Positions 1-8,003 of a stretch of DNA of 33,924 nucleotides are shown one piece after another (the stretch's first letter is position 1; each line of letters starts with the position of its first letter). Origin of the DNA: a virus; the IMG/VR virus record IMGVR_UViG_3300050015_000813, positions 1 through 33,924 of that record. One strand, 5' to 3'. A program made the position numbers and the translations under genes. Under the pieces are notes generated by a model that was not told the origin of the DNA, searched no databases, and worked only from the letters and a program-made list of their open reading frames with translations.

Positions 1-161
1 AATATTGCAAGTCCTATAACTATTGTGCCCACAGGTACTATCCAGATGTTGTGTGGAAATTTATTGTTTCCTGCCCAATAGGATAAACTAAAGAATGCAA
101 AGATAATAATTATTTCCTTAATAAATGCCTTCCAGTTGATCTTTTTTAAAAATTCTTTCAT
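1..161 (-). CDS. Partial small membrane protein, C-terminus beyond the left edge
   Basis: The reading frame starts with ATG at 161-159 and stays open for 53 codons to the window edge. It begins MKEFLKKINWKAF, followed by a hydrophobic stretch (IIIIFAFFSLSYWAG) and a second one near the edge (IWIVPVGTIVIGLAI). This suggests a small inner-membrane protein with at least two membrane segments. Its ATG shares one base with the stop of the helicase gene upstream (TAATG), so it is probably translationally coupled in the same operon. Family and function are not recognisable. Confidence 0.6.
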   Translation of the reverse strand, partial: MKEFLKKINWKAFIKEIIIIFAFFSLSYWAGNNKFPHNIWIVPVGTIVIGLAI

Positions 162-2884
162 TAATAATCTATTTTAGTTGTTAAAACTGTTGCACTAATA
201 CTTGGACGGGTCAAAGCTACATATTTTATTTGATTTCTTTCCTTTAAAACCCAATTTTCATTAATATCATTTTCAAGCACAAAAACATGTGTATATGTGC
301 TACCTTGGGAATTATGAACAATAAATCCATCTGCAACAAATTGATGAATATTTTCGATTTCTAAATCATACATTTCTTCTTCACCAATTTCAATAATTTC
401 AATGATTTTATCATAAAAATAATAATTATCATAAATATCTTTTATATGTTGATTTATTGGTTTATTATTAATTTCATATAATTTAAAAATATTTTCCAAA
501 TGCCAGTAAGATAAATATTTAGCATATGTCGGAAATTTTCGAAATGATTCAGGATATATACCAGTATTTTTTGTTTGCCAAGTATTTTTATTTATTAAAT
601 CTTTTCGTACCATATCTAATATTTCACTTCGAAATGGTATATTATCGCAATTAGTTTTAATCGTGTATTTAAAATTATTTAATGTTTCGATTTTTCTATT
701 TAATCTAAATGAAATAAATTTCACATAATTGTTCATACTTGTTCCCAAAATGGTTAAAGTATATGCCTTCTTTTGTTTCCTATAATATGATATTATTCCA
801 AACTCCAATAAAATATTTTGAACTTCTTTAATTAATTTTATTGAATTGTTAACAAATCTAAGTCTACCTCTGCCTTTAATACTTCCATCACCATCAAACA
901 AACCAGCAATAAAATTTGACTTTTGTTGTAATGTTCCAATTATTATTGATTCAGGTATTGATTTATCATTGCCTTTAACATATTTTAAACCAAGATTAAA
1001 TAACTTTTCTCTCCATGCTTTATTTTCGCAATAAACATTTACGCAATTACTTTTATTTTTTTTATATGTGGAAGAACGAATGTTATTATTAATATAAAAA
1101 TTTTCTGCAAAATCAATATTTTCTTGGTCATCACCACCAATTGTTAAATCAATTCTATATTTATCATGTTTTCTATTACCAGCATAACTACCATCAGCAA
1201 CCAATAAACCCAAATAATAATTAATATCACGTTGAGTAATATCCATATTTCCAACATATGTTTTTCGATTAATTGGAATATAATCACCAACATTAAATTC
1301 TTTAAGTGGTTGAAATTCATTATATTTATTTAAAATTCTATGGTCTTCAGAACAAATAATTTCATAACCAAAAGAAGTCATCAATTTAAATGCTCTCTTT
1401 TTACCTGTATATATTTTATTCAATACTTTATTACAATTCATACCACCATTAATCACAATATCACCAATTTGAATATCTTTTAAACTAACAAACCCATCAA
1501 GTCGTTGAATTTTAGAATTTTCTGATAAACATTTGTGTCCAGTAATTGCATAACCATAATCCAAGTCCTTGACAATCACTTCACTGGTGGGTCTGTAGAG
1601 ACCATTACTATATTTGTCAATTGTGACCATCAGTAAATTGCTACGTCTGAAATCATAATATTTTGTCCACATTTTTTTATTTGCCTTACCCATTTCTTTA
1701 AAGAAATCGTGATTCTGAGCATATAGATGTAGATTCTGATGATCATAAATATCAATAATGAAGACATCCTGAGTTTTATGCTTACCACGTGCAAGGTCTT
1801 CTCTCAGTGTTACATTATATCCACTGATGCCATAACTGTTTTCTTCTTTATTGGATTTATTGACTACACGATAGTCTGCGGAATTTTCGATAATATTATA
1901 ACGTTGTTTTGAATCACTAATGCTCCTGTAACCCATAAGCAAATCACTGATTTCTACTACATCAATATCATCCCTGAATAAAGCCGTTCTAATAACTTTA
2001 TTTGCTGCCATAATCGTGTCGTTCTTCCATGCAATAACCTTTGCAAAGTCTGTATCGGCTCTGAAATCAGCAGAACTATATCTTTCAAGTATTGCCTGAC
2101 GAAATTCTGGTTTTCTAACGGTAAAAACAACACCTTCACCCTGATCGTTCATATTGGACTTCCTTAGAAAACCACCATCAAGCCTATTTAGATTGTTTCT
2201 AAGCGCATCATATATAAAAGCCAGAGGATTGGTATCATTTTGTCTTTCGATTTTTGTAAGCTGATGAAAATACTCTGTTCGTGCATCAGTGAAGACTGCG
2301 CTTTCTTTCTCACCAACTGGTGGAATTTGCGCAGGGTCGCCAACGTACAGAACTTTAGTATTGCTGCCTTTAGTTTTATCAATGATCATATCGAAAAGTT
2401 CTTTATTAATCATTGAGGCTTCATCAACAATAACGAAATTATAGTCATTGATTTTAGGTATGGCAATTGGATTGAACTTCGGGTCGTTGGGGTTGAAATT
2501 ATCCAGATCAACATCTGGTCTGAGTCCAAGTAATGCATGAAGTGTCTGCCCATCTTCACCTGTTGTGTCCATTACAACCTTCTTAGCTTTATGTGTAGGT
2601 GCACTTACCACAACACCACGATGATAGCCATCGAGTATTTTCTTTATCATTGTGGATTTACCTGTACCTGCGTAACCTGCCAGTGTGAAGAATGTCACAC
2701 CATTTTTAAGCCAAGAATTTATTTTCTGTACACCTTCAAATTGCTCCTGATTAAACGTAATTATTTTACCCGTTGGTAATTGTAATTGATTATCACTGAG
2801 TTTTTCTTTTGCTTGTTTCTTTGCATAATCGCTAAAGAGTTGTTTAAGCTCTTCTTTTTTGCTCTCTTCAATATCTTCTTCCAT
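161..2884 (-). CDS. dda: Dda/RecD-like SF1 DNA helicase interrupted by a LAGLIDADG intein
   Basis: The 907-aa precursor is an ATP-driven SF1B helicase of the T4 Dda type with a 407-aa intein (residues 452-858); the spliced product would be 500 aa, against about 440 for T4 Dda. Visible motifs are Walker A GYAGTGKST (70-78), Walker B VIVDEAS (151-157), GDPAQIPPVG (182-191) and motif VI KYVALTRP (887-894). The intein splits motif V: joining GHK (449-451) to SQGST (859-863) restores the family's HKSQGST signature. Dda-type helicases act at phage replication forks and in recombination. The start is the only ATG giving the full N-terminus, and it overlaps the stop of the 85-aa gene upstream by one base (TAATG). 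Transcription probably comes from the leftward TATCTTTG promoter near 3170. Confidence 0.93.
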   Translation of the reverse strand: MEEDIEESKKEELKQLFSDYAKKQAKEKLSDNQLQLPTGKIITFNQEQFEGVQKINSWLKNGVTFFTLAGYAGTGKSTMIKKILDGYHRGVVVSAPTHKAKKVVMDTTGEDGQTLHALLGLRPDVDLDNFNPNDPKFNPIAIPKINDYNFVIVDEASMINKELFDMIIDKTKGSNTKVLYVGDPAQIPPVGEKESAVFTDARTEYFHQLTKIERQNDTNPLAFIYDALRNNLNRLDGGFLRKSNMNDQGEGVVFTVRKPEFRQAILERYSSADFRADTDFAKVIAWKNDTIMAANKVIRTALFRDDIDVVEISDLLMGYRSISDSKQRYNIIENSADYRVVNKSNKEENSYGISGYNVTLREDLARGKHKTQDVFIIDIYDHQNLHLYAQNHDFFKEMGKANKKMWTKYYDFRRSNLLMVTIDKYSNGLYRPTSEVIVKDLDYGYAITGHKCLSENSKIQRLDGFVSLKDIQIGDIVINGGMNCNKVLNKIYTGKKRAFKLMTSFGYEIICSEDHRILNKYNEFQPLKEFNVGDYIPINRKTYVGNMDITQRDINYYLGLLVADGSYAGNRKHDKYRIDLTIGGDDQENIDFAENFYINNNIRSSTYKKNKSNCVNVYCENKAWREKLFNLGLKYVKGNDKSIPESIIIGTLQQKSNFIAGLFDGDGSIKGRGRLRFVNNSIKLIKEVQNILLEFGIISYYRKQKKAYTLTILGTSMNNYVKFISFRLNRKIETLNNFKYTIKTNCDNIPFRSEILDMVRKDLINKNTWQTKNTGIYPESFRKFPTYAKYLSYWHLENIFKLYEINNKPINQHIKDIYDNYYFYDKIIEIIEIGEEEMYDLEIENIHQFVADGFIVHNSQGSTYTHVFVLENDINENWVLKERNQIKYVALTRPSISATVLTTKIDY
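311..1531 (-). mobile_element. Intein with LAGLIDADG homing endonuclease inside the helicase
   Basis: The element covers helicase residues 452-858. It starts with Cys (CLSENSKI, block A) and ends HQFVADGFIVHN (blocks F and G), followed by Ser as the +1 extein residue; all three are standard for protein splicing. Block B reads GYEIICSEDHRIL, with the usual TxxH as S-E-D-H. Two LAGLIDADG motifs are present, LGLLVADGS (residues 558-566) and FIAGLFDGDGS (658-668), each keeping its acidic residue, so both splicing and homing look intact. The insertion in conserved motif V is typical of inteins, because imprecise loss there would kill the helicase. Confidence 0.93.
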
Positions 2885-3141
2885 TATTTTCTAAGTGATT
2901 TCAATATTTTTATAAAGTCATATAACTTATTGATGTTTCTGAATTTACCAACCTTTGGATATTCGCATAATTCAACAGTCCATTTATCATTTATGCATTC
3001 ATCATTACTGTTGCTGATAAGGCAAAAATCCTTAATATAAAGGGTATAGTAATAGTATAATACCACGTGATCAAATTCATCACGCTCTTCTTGTTTTTCA
3101 AAACCAAGGAACACCAATTTTTTTTCGGTTATATTATTCAT
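2884..3141 (-). CDS. Hypothetical 85-aa phage protein
   Basis: The product is a small soluble protein (MNNITEKKLVFLGFEK...) rich in Tyr, Asp and Lys, with a predicted beta-rich middle and a helical C-terminal end (NINKLYDFIKILKSLRK). No membrane segment or catalytic motif is visible and I do not recognise the family. It is the first gene of the leftward helicase operon: its ATG lies 28 bases downstream of a minus-strand TATCTTTG element, and its stop overlaps the helicase ATG (TAATG). Confidence 0.7.
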   Translation of the reverse strand: MNNITEKKLVFLGFEKQEERDEFDHVVLYYYYTLYIKDFCLISNSNDECINDKWTVELCEYPKVGKFRNINKLYDFIKILKSLRK

Positions 3142-3168
3142 ATATTTCTTTTAAAAAAATTTATTGAA

Positions 3169-3176
3169 CAAAGATA
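3169..3176 (-). promoter_or_regulatory. Leftward Bacteroidota-type -7 element (TATCTTTG)
   Basis: The minus strand reads TATCTTTG, a match to the Bacteroidota -7 consensus TAnnTTTG, 28 bases before the ATG of the 85-aa gene. A TTG lies upstream but only 10 bases away, closer than the usual 19-21, so the -33 element is not convincing. It forms a 9-bp inverted repeat with the rightward copy at 3200-3207. Confidence 0.5.
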
Positions 3177-3199
3177 GTTAATTTTTCAATAAAACATAG

Positions 3200-3207
3200 T
3201 ATCTTTG
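3200..3207 (+). promoter_or_regulatory. Rightward Bacteroidota-type -7 element (TATCTTTG) for the homing endonuclease
   Basis: TATCTTTG matches TAnnTTTG and lies 11 bases before the ATG at 3219. No well-spaced TTG is visible upstream. Together with the leftward copy at 3169-3176 it makes a divergent promoter pair in a 77-base intergenic region. Confidence 0.5.
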
Positions 3208-3218
3208 TATTTATTTTT

Positions 3219-3815
3219 ATGAATAAAATCTGCGGAATATATAAAATAACATCGCCAAGTAATAAAATTTATATTGGACAATCGGTTAATATTCTTCGAA
3301 GAATTAATCACTATGTAAATATTAAATGTGTTGACCAACCCAAATTATATCATTCGTTAATGAAATATGGATGGAGCGCACATAAATTTGAAATTATACA
3401 TGAATGTGAAAAAGCCGAATTAAACGATTTAGAAAAATCATATATTAAACAGTTTAATACTTTTAACACTGAATATGGTTTAAATTTAACAAATGGTGGA
3501 GAAGGTGCTAATGTCAGTATGAATACGAGGCTAAAAATAAGCAAAAGTAAAATTGGAATTAAACGTCCAGCAAGTGTGGGTAAAAATTTAAGTAAATTAA
3601 AAAGGGGTAAGCCACCACATATTAATTGTAGAAATCATTCGGGCAAATATGAAATTTATAATCAAAATAATGAATTAATTGTTGGCGGTGAATTTAATAT
3701 AAAAAATAAATTAATTGAGCTACATTTACCATCATATAGTTTTTGTAAATCATATAGAGAAAATTCAAAAATAAATAAAGGTAAGTACAAAAACTGGTAT
3801 GCTATTAAATTGTAG
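3219..3815 (+). CDS. GIY-YIG homing endonuclease, free-standing
   Basis: The 198-aa protein has an N-terminal GIY-YIG nuclease domain: GIY at residues 6-8, YIG at 18-20, the expected Arg near 27-28 (ILRRI), Glu72 in NDLEKSYI and a NLTNGGEG segment. A NUMOD3-like DNA-binding repeat follows (NTRLKISKSKIGIKRP), and the C-terminal part (KYEIYNQNNELIVGGEF) is probably a second DNA-binding module. Such enzymes cut an allele lacking the element and spread by repair. It is the only plus-strand gene in an otherwise leftward block, with its own promoter-like element, and its end overlaps the convergent PD-(D/E)XK-like gene by 11 bases. It is more AT-rich than its neighbours, which fits recent insertion. 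Confidence 0.9.
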   Translation: MNKICGIYKITSPSNKIYIGQSVNILRRINHYVNIKCVDQPKLYHSLMKYGWSAHKFEIIHECEKAELNDLEKSYIKQFNTFNTEYGLNLTNGGEGANVSMNTRLKISKSKIGIKRPASVGKNLSKLKRGKPPHINCRNHSGKYEIYNQNNELIVGGEFNIKNKLIELHLPSYSFCKSYRENSKINKGKYKNWYAIKL

Positions 3816-4341
3816 ATGATTTATTTTGTAATTTTATTATTTTTTCTTTTAATGACCAGATTCTCATTGTACCAAGCCATGCTATTTTCAATTGTTCTTC
3901 AGGTGTTAATTTTCTTGTGTTCTTTCGTTTTACTGGTGCTCGTTTCTCTCTCATGTATGCACTTGCGCCTTCCCAATCACCTATACTACATATTAGTATT
4001 CCCGCTTCTTCAGGTATCAAGTCCTTACACTTTTCATACATGGTTTCAGGCATTGCATAGTAGAAATATGTTATTCTTCCCTGCCTGTCCTTATGATCAT
4101 GTCCCTTTTTAAAATCTGCAAGTAAATCTGACCTGCTTATCTTAATTTCTACTTCTGTTACTATACCTGCCTTTGAAACGATAAACATATCACATTCATG
4201 CATCCACGCAAATCCCCAACTGATGTTCGGTACAATAATATTTTTCCTTATTCCATAATATTTAGCTATCGCTACTTCAATATCAATCGTTTTTATTGGT
4301 CTTTTTTTAACCTTCGGTGTTGTTGTTTTTCTTATTGGCAT
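3805..4341 (-). CDS. PD-(D/E)XK-like nuclease, MmcB-like
   Basis: The 178-aa protein carries a PD-(D/E)XK-like core: Asp51 in the strand CDMFIV and EVEIK (Glu65-x-Lys67), followed by SRSDLLADFKKG and RITYFYYAMPE. This resembles MmcB-type putative DNA-repair nucleases, in which VEIK-SR-D-DF-D is conserved. A Lys/Arg-rich N-terminus and a basic C-terminal tail suit DNA binding. It could serve in repair, recombination or host DNA breakdown. Its 3' end overlaps the convergent homing endonuclease, and it lies 25 bases downstream of the dihydrofolate reductase gene in the same direction. The fold assignment is fair; the biological role is inference. Confidence 0.65.
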   Translation of the reverse strand: MPIRKTTTPKVKKRPIKTIDIEVAIAKYYGIRKNIIVPNISWGFAWMHECDMFIVSKAGIVTEVEIKISRSDLLADFKKGHDHKDRQGRITYFYYAMPETMYEKCKDLIPEEAGILICSIGDWEGASAYMREKRAPVKRKNTRKLTPEEQLKIAWLGTMRIWSLKEKIIKLQNKSSTI

Positions 4342-4366
4342 TCTTCATATGTACTGACTTTTAAAG

Positions 4367-4885
4367 TTATTTTTTTCTATATTTTACTATTCTGTACTTC
4401 ATACCAGTTTTACTTAACTGCCAATCAGCATCAGTTTCGACCTCAAAGGTAGTTAATAATTTGACAATCGGAAACATTTTATTTCCATTTGGTACATTTA
4501 TATCAACCCATGTTATATATGCTTCATCACAATAATCTATAAGTGAATCATATATCATCGTTCCACCAGCTATAAAAATCTTTTCAATATCATTATTTGG
4601 GCTGTCCAGAAGTTCAAGAACGTCTTGTAAATTACTGAATTTATATACTTCTGGACGTTCGATGTGCTGACGATTTTTACCGCCAATTACTATATACTCC
4701 CTACCTTCAAAAGCCTTCTCAGGTAACGTAAGATATGTATTGTAACCAACAAGCAACATACTGCCCATTGTAGTATTCCTAAAATGTTTGAAATCTTCGG
4801 GTATTCTCCAAGGCATTTGTTCATTAATGCCAATAATACCATCGGTACTGACTGCTGCTATGATGATTAACTTACAATTTTTCAT
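4367..4885 (-). CDS. folA: Dihydrofolate reductase
   Basis: This 172-aa enzyme makes tetrahydrofolate from dihydrofolate with NADPH, supporting thymidylate synthesis during phage replication. The substrate-binding N-terminus reads IIIAAVSTDGIIGI then MPWRIPEDFKHF; Asp31 corresponds to the catalytic acid of E. coli DHFR. The NADPH-binding segment FIAGGTMIYDSLI and the ending YRIVKYRKK are typical. Length is normal for the family. Folate genes are common in large lytic phages. No thymidylate synthase gene lies in this window. No clear promoter is seen in the 73-base gap upstream. Confidence 0.96.
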   Translation of the reverse strand: MKNCKLIIIAAVSTDGIIGINEQMPWRIPEDFKHFRNTTMGSMLLVGYNTYLTLPEKAFEGREYIVIGGKNRQHIERPEVYKFSNLQDVLELLDSPNNDIEKIFIAGGTMIYDSLIDYCDEAYITWVDINVPNGNKMFPIVKLLTTFEVETDADWQLSKTGMKYRIVKYRKK

Positions 4886-4958
4886 AAAATAAATATATGT
4901 ATTATTAAGTATATAATTATAATTAAAAACATCGATATTATGATTTTTTTAAACACAA

Positions 4959-5552
4959 CTAGTATAATTTTTGTAATTTTTCCATATTTTCTGGAGTATC
5001 AAAAACGGATTTATAATATCTCCTGAGTCTACGCATTGTCAGAGTTTCGTTGGTACTCATGTAAACTTTATTGCTACATTTGTCACCAAGCCAATAAACT
5101 GTTTCAGCATAGCAACCATCAAAAAGTTTTGCTTCAGTGATTTTCCATGAATATTCCAAATTTTTGGGGTCTTCAAGTAAATCGCTAAGATAATTCAGAG
5201 CTTCTTTCAGTACATCATCGCCCCAAGTATAGTGAAACGCACCCTTTTTCCATTCATTACCACAAGCGTTGCAATGACTAACATCATTAGTATCAATTGA
5301 TATTGAGCCACTAACACCAAAGAGATTACCACCAACATGACCACTACCCTCTACTCGTCTGATTTTGTTAACAATATCTTTTCTTGCCCCACAATGAGGA
5401 CAAGTACCATCAGCATTGCTTTGAGCACTACGTTTCTCGGTATTTTTTCTATCTGCAATTTTGGAACATATTGTTTTTACACGTTCCATGTCATCTTTGT
5501 AAAGTTTTTCCTGTGCCTTTGAAGGCATACCAAAAAATTTTCTGATATTCAT
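4959..5552 (-). CDS. Zinc-ribbon protein of unknown function
   Basis: The 197-aa protein contains two CxxC pairs, CPHC (51-54) and CNAC (94-97), separated by a Gly-rich loop (SGHVGGNLFGVSGS), which should form one zinc ribbon. The N-terminal 45 residues are highly charged and helical; the C-terminal half is mixed and ends in a helical basic segment (LRRYYKSVF). Zinc ribbons of this kind often bind nucleic acid or scaffold complexes, but no specific role can be given. It starts two bases upstream of the end of the 178-aa gene's stop region in the same leftward run, so the two are probably co-transcribed. Confidence 0.7.
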   Translation of the reverse strand: MNIRKFFGMPSKAQEKLYKDDMERVKTICSKIADRKNTEKRSAQSNADGTCPHCGARKDIVNKIRRVEGSGHVGGNLFGVSGSISIDTNDVSHCNACGNEWKKGAFHYTWGDDVLKEALNYLSDLLEDPKNLEYSWKITEAKLFDGCYAETVYWLGDKCSNKVYMSTNETLTMRRLRRYYKSVFDTPENMEKLQKLY

Positions 5553-5553
5553 A

Positions 5554-6090
5554 TTATGCTAATTTTTTGTTTTTAATTAAGTCCCGTAGGAAGACATTCT
5601 TTACACCACCAACAAATCTTACCCATTCTTTATATTGCTTACTTTTTTCCAGTTCTTCTTGTGGAGTCATTCTGAGTCTGATACTTTCTTTTGGTGGTAA
5701 GGAATACTCAGCTACGACATAATCAATAAAGTCGGGATAATCCTTTTTATTGAAAACTCTTTCATCACAGATAAAGCAAAGTGCAGTAAGTGCATCATTC
5801 AAATCGGGTTCTTGAAAATAACCGAATTTAATATCATTTGCAAGTAAGTCATCGGCAATCTGATTTAAACTACCTTGAACTTTTCCATCAAAATTCCTAC
5901 TTTCATTGGTTGTTCCACCATCCAATATAATCCAAGTTTTCCAGTTTTCAACAAAATTTTTAAATTCATCAGTTAAACCATACATCCGAATATATTCAAG
6001 TATTGCATGTCCACATTGTATTCCTTTTTGTATGCCAATGAGTTGATAATTTGTAAAAAAATACATTCTTAATTCTAAATTCTCTTCCAT
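5554..6090 (-). CDS. Hypothetical protein with weak PTH2-like features
   Basis: The 178-aa protein has an N-terminal stretch, YFFTNYQLIGIQKGIQCGHA, and a later segment, WIILDGG, with LNQIADDLLANDI following. The order KG-Q--HA, then a helix of the leucine-alanine type, then a short conserved hydrophobic strand, is reminiscent of type 2 peptidyl-tRNA hydrolase, but the hallmark DAGxTQ is absent. The C-terminal third is basic and helical. The gene begins inside the last 16 bases of the broken homing endonuclease gene. Treat the PTH2 resemblance as weak. Confidence 0.55.
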   Translation of the reverse strand: MEENLELRMYFFTNYQLIGIQKGIQCGHAILEYIRMYGLTDEFKNFVENWKTWIILDGGTTNESRNFDGKVQGSLNQIADDLLANDIKFGYFQEPDLNDALTALCFICDERVFNKKDYPDFIDYVVAEYSLPPKESIRLRMTPQEELEKSKQYKEWVRFVGGVKNVFLRDLIKNKKLA

Positions 6091-6916
6091 CCTATTGTGT
6101 TTTTACCATAAATTTTATTTCCAATAACCATTTCTTTTGTAATTAATCCAATATTATTTTTTAAAACATAAAATTGCAGTCGATTATTTTTACAAAATTT
6201 TTGTAAATCAACAGCACCAAAGATAGTAAATTTATTTTGATCTGGAGACAATAATTCATATTTTTTTGCATCTATTTTTTTTACTGAATTTTTTTTACCT
6301 TTTCTATTACGTGCTGTTTCAATTATTTTATTTCTTCCATTTTCAGATAACTTTATTTTTCCTTCTATTTGTGCTTTTCGTACAGATTCTTTTTGCTCTT
6401 CACTTGTGTGTTTTCCATACATCGGATTACCAATTCCTTTATATTTTATTGATAATTCATTACAATATTTTATATAATTTGGGTCATTTTTTCTTTCTTT
6501 TGCAGCATTACTCATTGTTGATTTAAATTCTTCAGTTTTAAAATAAGAACGATATTTTAATAATGAACCATTTCTTTTCTTTTTTGTTTCTTCGGATTGT
6601 ATAATTCCAGAAGTACCTTCTCCACCAGCAGTAAAATTAGTTAATGCTCCAGTCATCATATCTCTTCGTCCGATTAATTTTATTAATGTTTTCTCCAAAT
6701 CAAATGCAATATCTTCTGTTAAATTATTTTTTATAATAATTCTTATTGGCTTTAGTTTCGCATTTTTTATTTTATTAATAATATTTCTTTTATATTTATT
6801 TTTCTTTTACCCTTACCGTTCCCGACATAAAACGGTTCATAATCAAAATGATATTCTTCATAATTAAAATCTCCCGATTTCAATGGATTCAAAATTATAT
6901 AAACATAGTATTCCAT
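6075..6916 (-). pseudogene. Frameshifted GIY-YIG homing endonuclease
   Basis: Two overlapping frames make one endonuclease. The first, ATG at 6916 to TAA at 6767 (49 aa), carries YVYIILNP and EPFYVGNGKGKR, the GIY-YIG half-motifs. The second, open from about 6800 to 6075, continues INNKIKNAKLKPIRIII, then DLEKTLIKLIGR, LTNFTAGGEG and a NUMOD3-like repeat (NPMYGKHTSEEQKESVRKA), which in this family belong to the same chain. The switch lies in an A/T run near 6770-6790. An ATG at 6698 exists in the second frame, but starting there would remove the whole catalytic core. A one-base indel, real or a sequencing error, is the simplest explanation; programmed frameshifting is possible but there is no specific sign of it. 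Confidence 0.8.
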
Positions 6917-6940
6917 AATATATTTTAATATAAATACTAT
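6917..6940 (-). repeat. Leader shared with the homing endonuclease at 17808
   Basis: The 24 bases before the ATG of the broken endonuclease are almost the same as the 25 bases before the intact endonuclease at 17808: ATAGTATTTATA, one T/C change, TAAAAT, then an A/T-only end. It may be a promoter or leader that moves with the element. Confidence 0.55.
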
Positions 6941-6974
6941 ATTTTTTATTATTGAATTGGTTAAATCTTATACC

Positions 6975-7379
6975 CTATTCAGGTATTACAAAGTCTTGCC
7001 ATGTGCCCTTTGGAAGATATTCATCAATCGGCTGCTGTTGTTCCATCAGATCATTGACTTTATTCCAATCTTCATCGGAAAGACTTTTCTTCCATGTATC
7101 CCAAAAACCATACCATTTCCAATAACTTCCTTTCCTATCAGTAACTGATTCAGGGTCAACACCAAATCTACTGAGATTATCAACTGCAAATTTTTGCAGA
7201 ACTCTGATTTTATTGATATCTTCTTGAATTCCTGCATGATGTTCTTGTGGAATTCTACCATGAGCCATTTCATGATTCATTCTCCACATAAATGCACCAC
7301 ACTCATCTATGAAAAAATAAGTGTCACGTTCATTAAATGCCAAAATAGGCTGTTTGTCTTCTTCAGTAATTTCGTACAT
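6975..7379 (-). CDS. Hypothetical 134-aa phage protein
   Basis: The product is acidic and soluble (MYEITEEDKQPILAF...), rich in Trp in its second half (WKWYGFWDTWKK). It has a possible metal-ligand cluster, HEMAHGRIPQEHH, in the first half; HExxH is spaced as H-E-M-A-H, which matches the zinc-protease signature by pattern only, and the rest of the protein gives no support for a protease. No membrane segment is visible. It sits between the broken endonuclease and a small membrane protein, all leftward. The family is not recognised. Confidence 0.65.
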   Translation of the reverse strand: MYEITEEDKQPILAFNERDTYFFIDECGAFMWRMNHEMAHGRIPQEHHAGIQEDINKIRVLQKFAVDNLSRFGVDPESVTDRKGSYWKWYGFWDTWKKSLSDEDWNKVNDLMEQQQPIDEYLPKGTWQDFVIPE

Positions 7380-7383
7380 ATGT

Positions 7384-7536
7384 TTATTTTATTAAGTTAT
7401 TTTCTTTAAGTTTATCTGCTTCTTTCTTTTTTTGCTCTGCATTATGTTCTTTTTCCATTTTAAGTATCATACCAACAAATAATCCGCAAATCACAATCAC
7501 AGTTGTAAGAACTACTAATTTTATTTCGGTAGACAT
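7384..7536 (-). CDS. Small single-span membrane protein
   Basis: The 50-aa product starts MSTEIKLVVLTTVIVICGLF, a single hydrophobic span with a short N-terminus, followed by a charged tail rich in Lys and Glu (EKEHNAEQKKKEADK). In-frame ATGs also exist at 7548 and 7542. I chose 7536 because the TTCGTATAA element of the promoter ends at 7550, which leaves no room for a leader before the first ATG. Function is unknown; a Lys/Glu tail behind one span is common in phage accessory membrane peptides. Confidence 0.6.
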   Translation of the reverse strand: MSTEIKLVVLTTVIVICGLFVGMILKMEKEHNAEQKKKEADKLKENNLIK

Positions 7537-7549
7537 ACTCATTTCCATC

Positions 7550-7579
7550 TTATACGAAAGTCCAGTAAAAATGTTACAA
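7550..7579 (-). promoter_or_regulatory. Phage-type promoter motif TTGTAAC-N14-TTCGTATAA, copy 1
   Basis: The minus strand reads TTGTAAC, 14 bases, TTCGTATAA. The motif lies just upstream of the small membrane protein gene (13 bases to the ATG at 7536). It is one of five copies with identical elements and identical spacing. Confidence 0.75.
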
Positions 7580-7583
7580 ATTT

Positions 7584-7850
7584 TTACTTTTTTATTCTAC
7601 AAGGACACCATTCAGGTATTTTGATCTTGTCATGCCATTCAACATATCCTGCGATATATCTTAATTTGAGCAGTTTACTATATCTCTTAATGGAAAGTCG
7701 TTCTGTTTCACTACTTTCGCTTTCAGCCACTGCATCATCATTCATACACCACCAATATTCAGGTCTTTCAAAACTATCCTCAGTATAATATGGTGATGCT
7801 TTAAAATGAGGACACTGACTACAACTTTTAATGTCAATTTCTATTTTCAT
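7584..7850 (-). CDS. Small cysteine-containing, probably metal-binding protein
   Basis: The 88-aa protein has CSQCPHF near the N-terminus, a single Cys in WWCMNDD, and WCPC at the C-terminus (PEWCPCRIKK). The CxxC, C and CxC spacing over the whole chain suggests a structural zinc site or small metal-binding fold. No enzyme motif is visible. Its ATG overlaps the stop of the 51-aa gene upstream (TTATGA), so the two are probably co-translated. Confidence 0.65.
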   Translation of the reverse strand: MKIEIDIKSCSQCPHFKASPYYTEDSFERPEYWWCMNDDAVAESESSETERLSIKRYSKLLKLRYIAGYVEWHDKIKIPEWCPCRIKK

Positions 7851-8002
7851 AATAAAACAATTACTGTTGTGATTATTCCTACCAGTACAAATGCTTGTAT
7901 AAGTGTGTCCATATAGAAAATAAATGCGTTAAAATCATAATTCTTTTTGAGTCGATAATAACATATCGGATACAGTCTTCTGCAATCAAAACCTTTTTTC
8001 AT
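7847..8002 (-). CDS. Small membrane protein, 51 aa
   Basis: The frame runs MKKGFDCRRLYPICYYRLKK and ends in a hydrophobic segment, LIQAFVLVGIITTVIVLL, so the chain would have a basic N-terminus and one C-terminal membrane span. Start at 8002 is one base after the stop of the 97-aa gene, and its TGA overlaps the ATG of the next gene, which supports real coding. A shorter start at MDTLIQ would keep only the membrane span. Function is unknown. Confidence 0.5.
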   Translation of the reverse strand: MKKGFDCRRLYPICYYRLKKNYDFNAFIFYMDTLIQAFVLVGIITTVIVLL

Positions 8003-8003
8003 A

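Noticed and set aside
6975-7379. Zinc protease from the HEMAH pattern
   Set aside because: HExxH alone is common by chance, and no other protease feature is seen.
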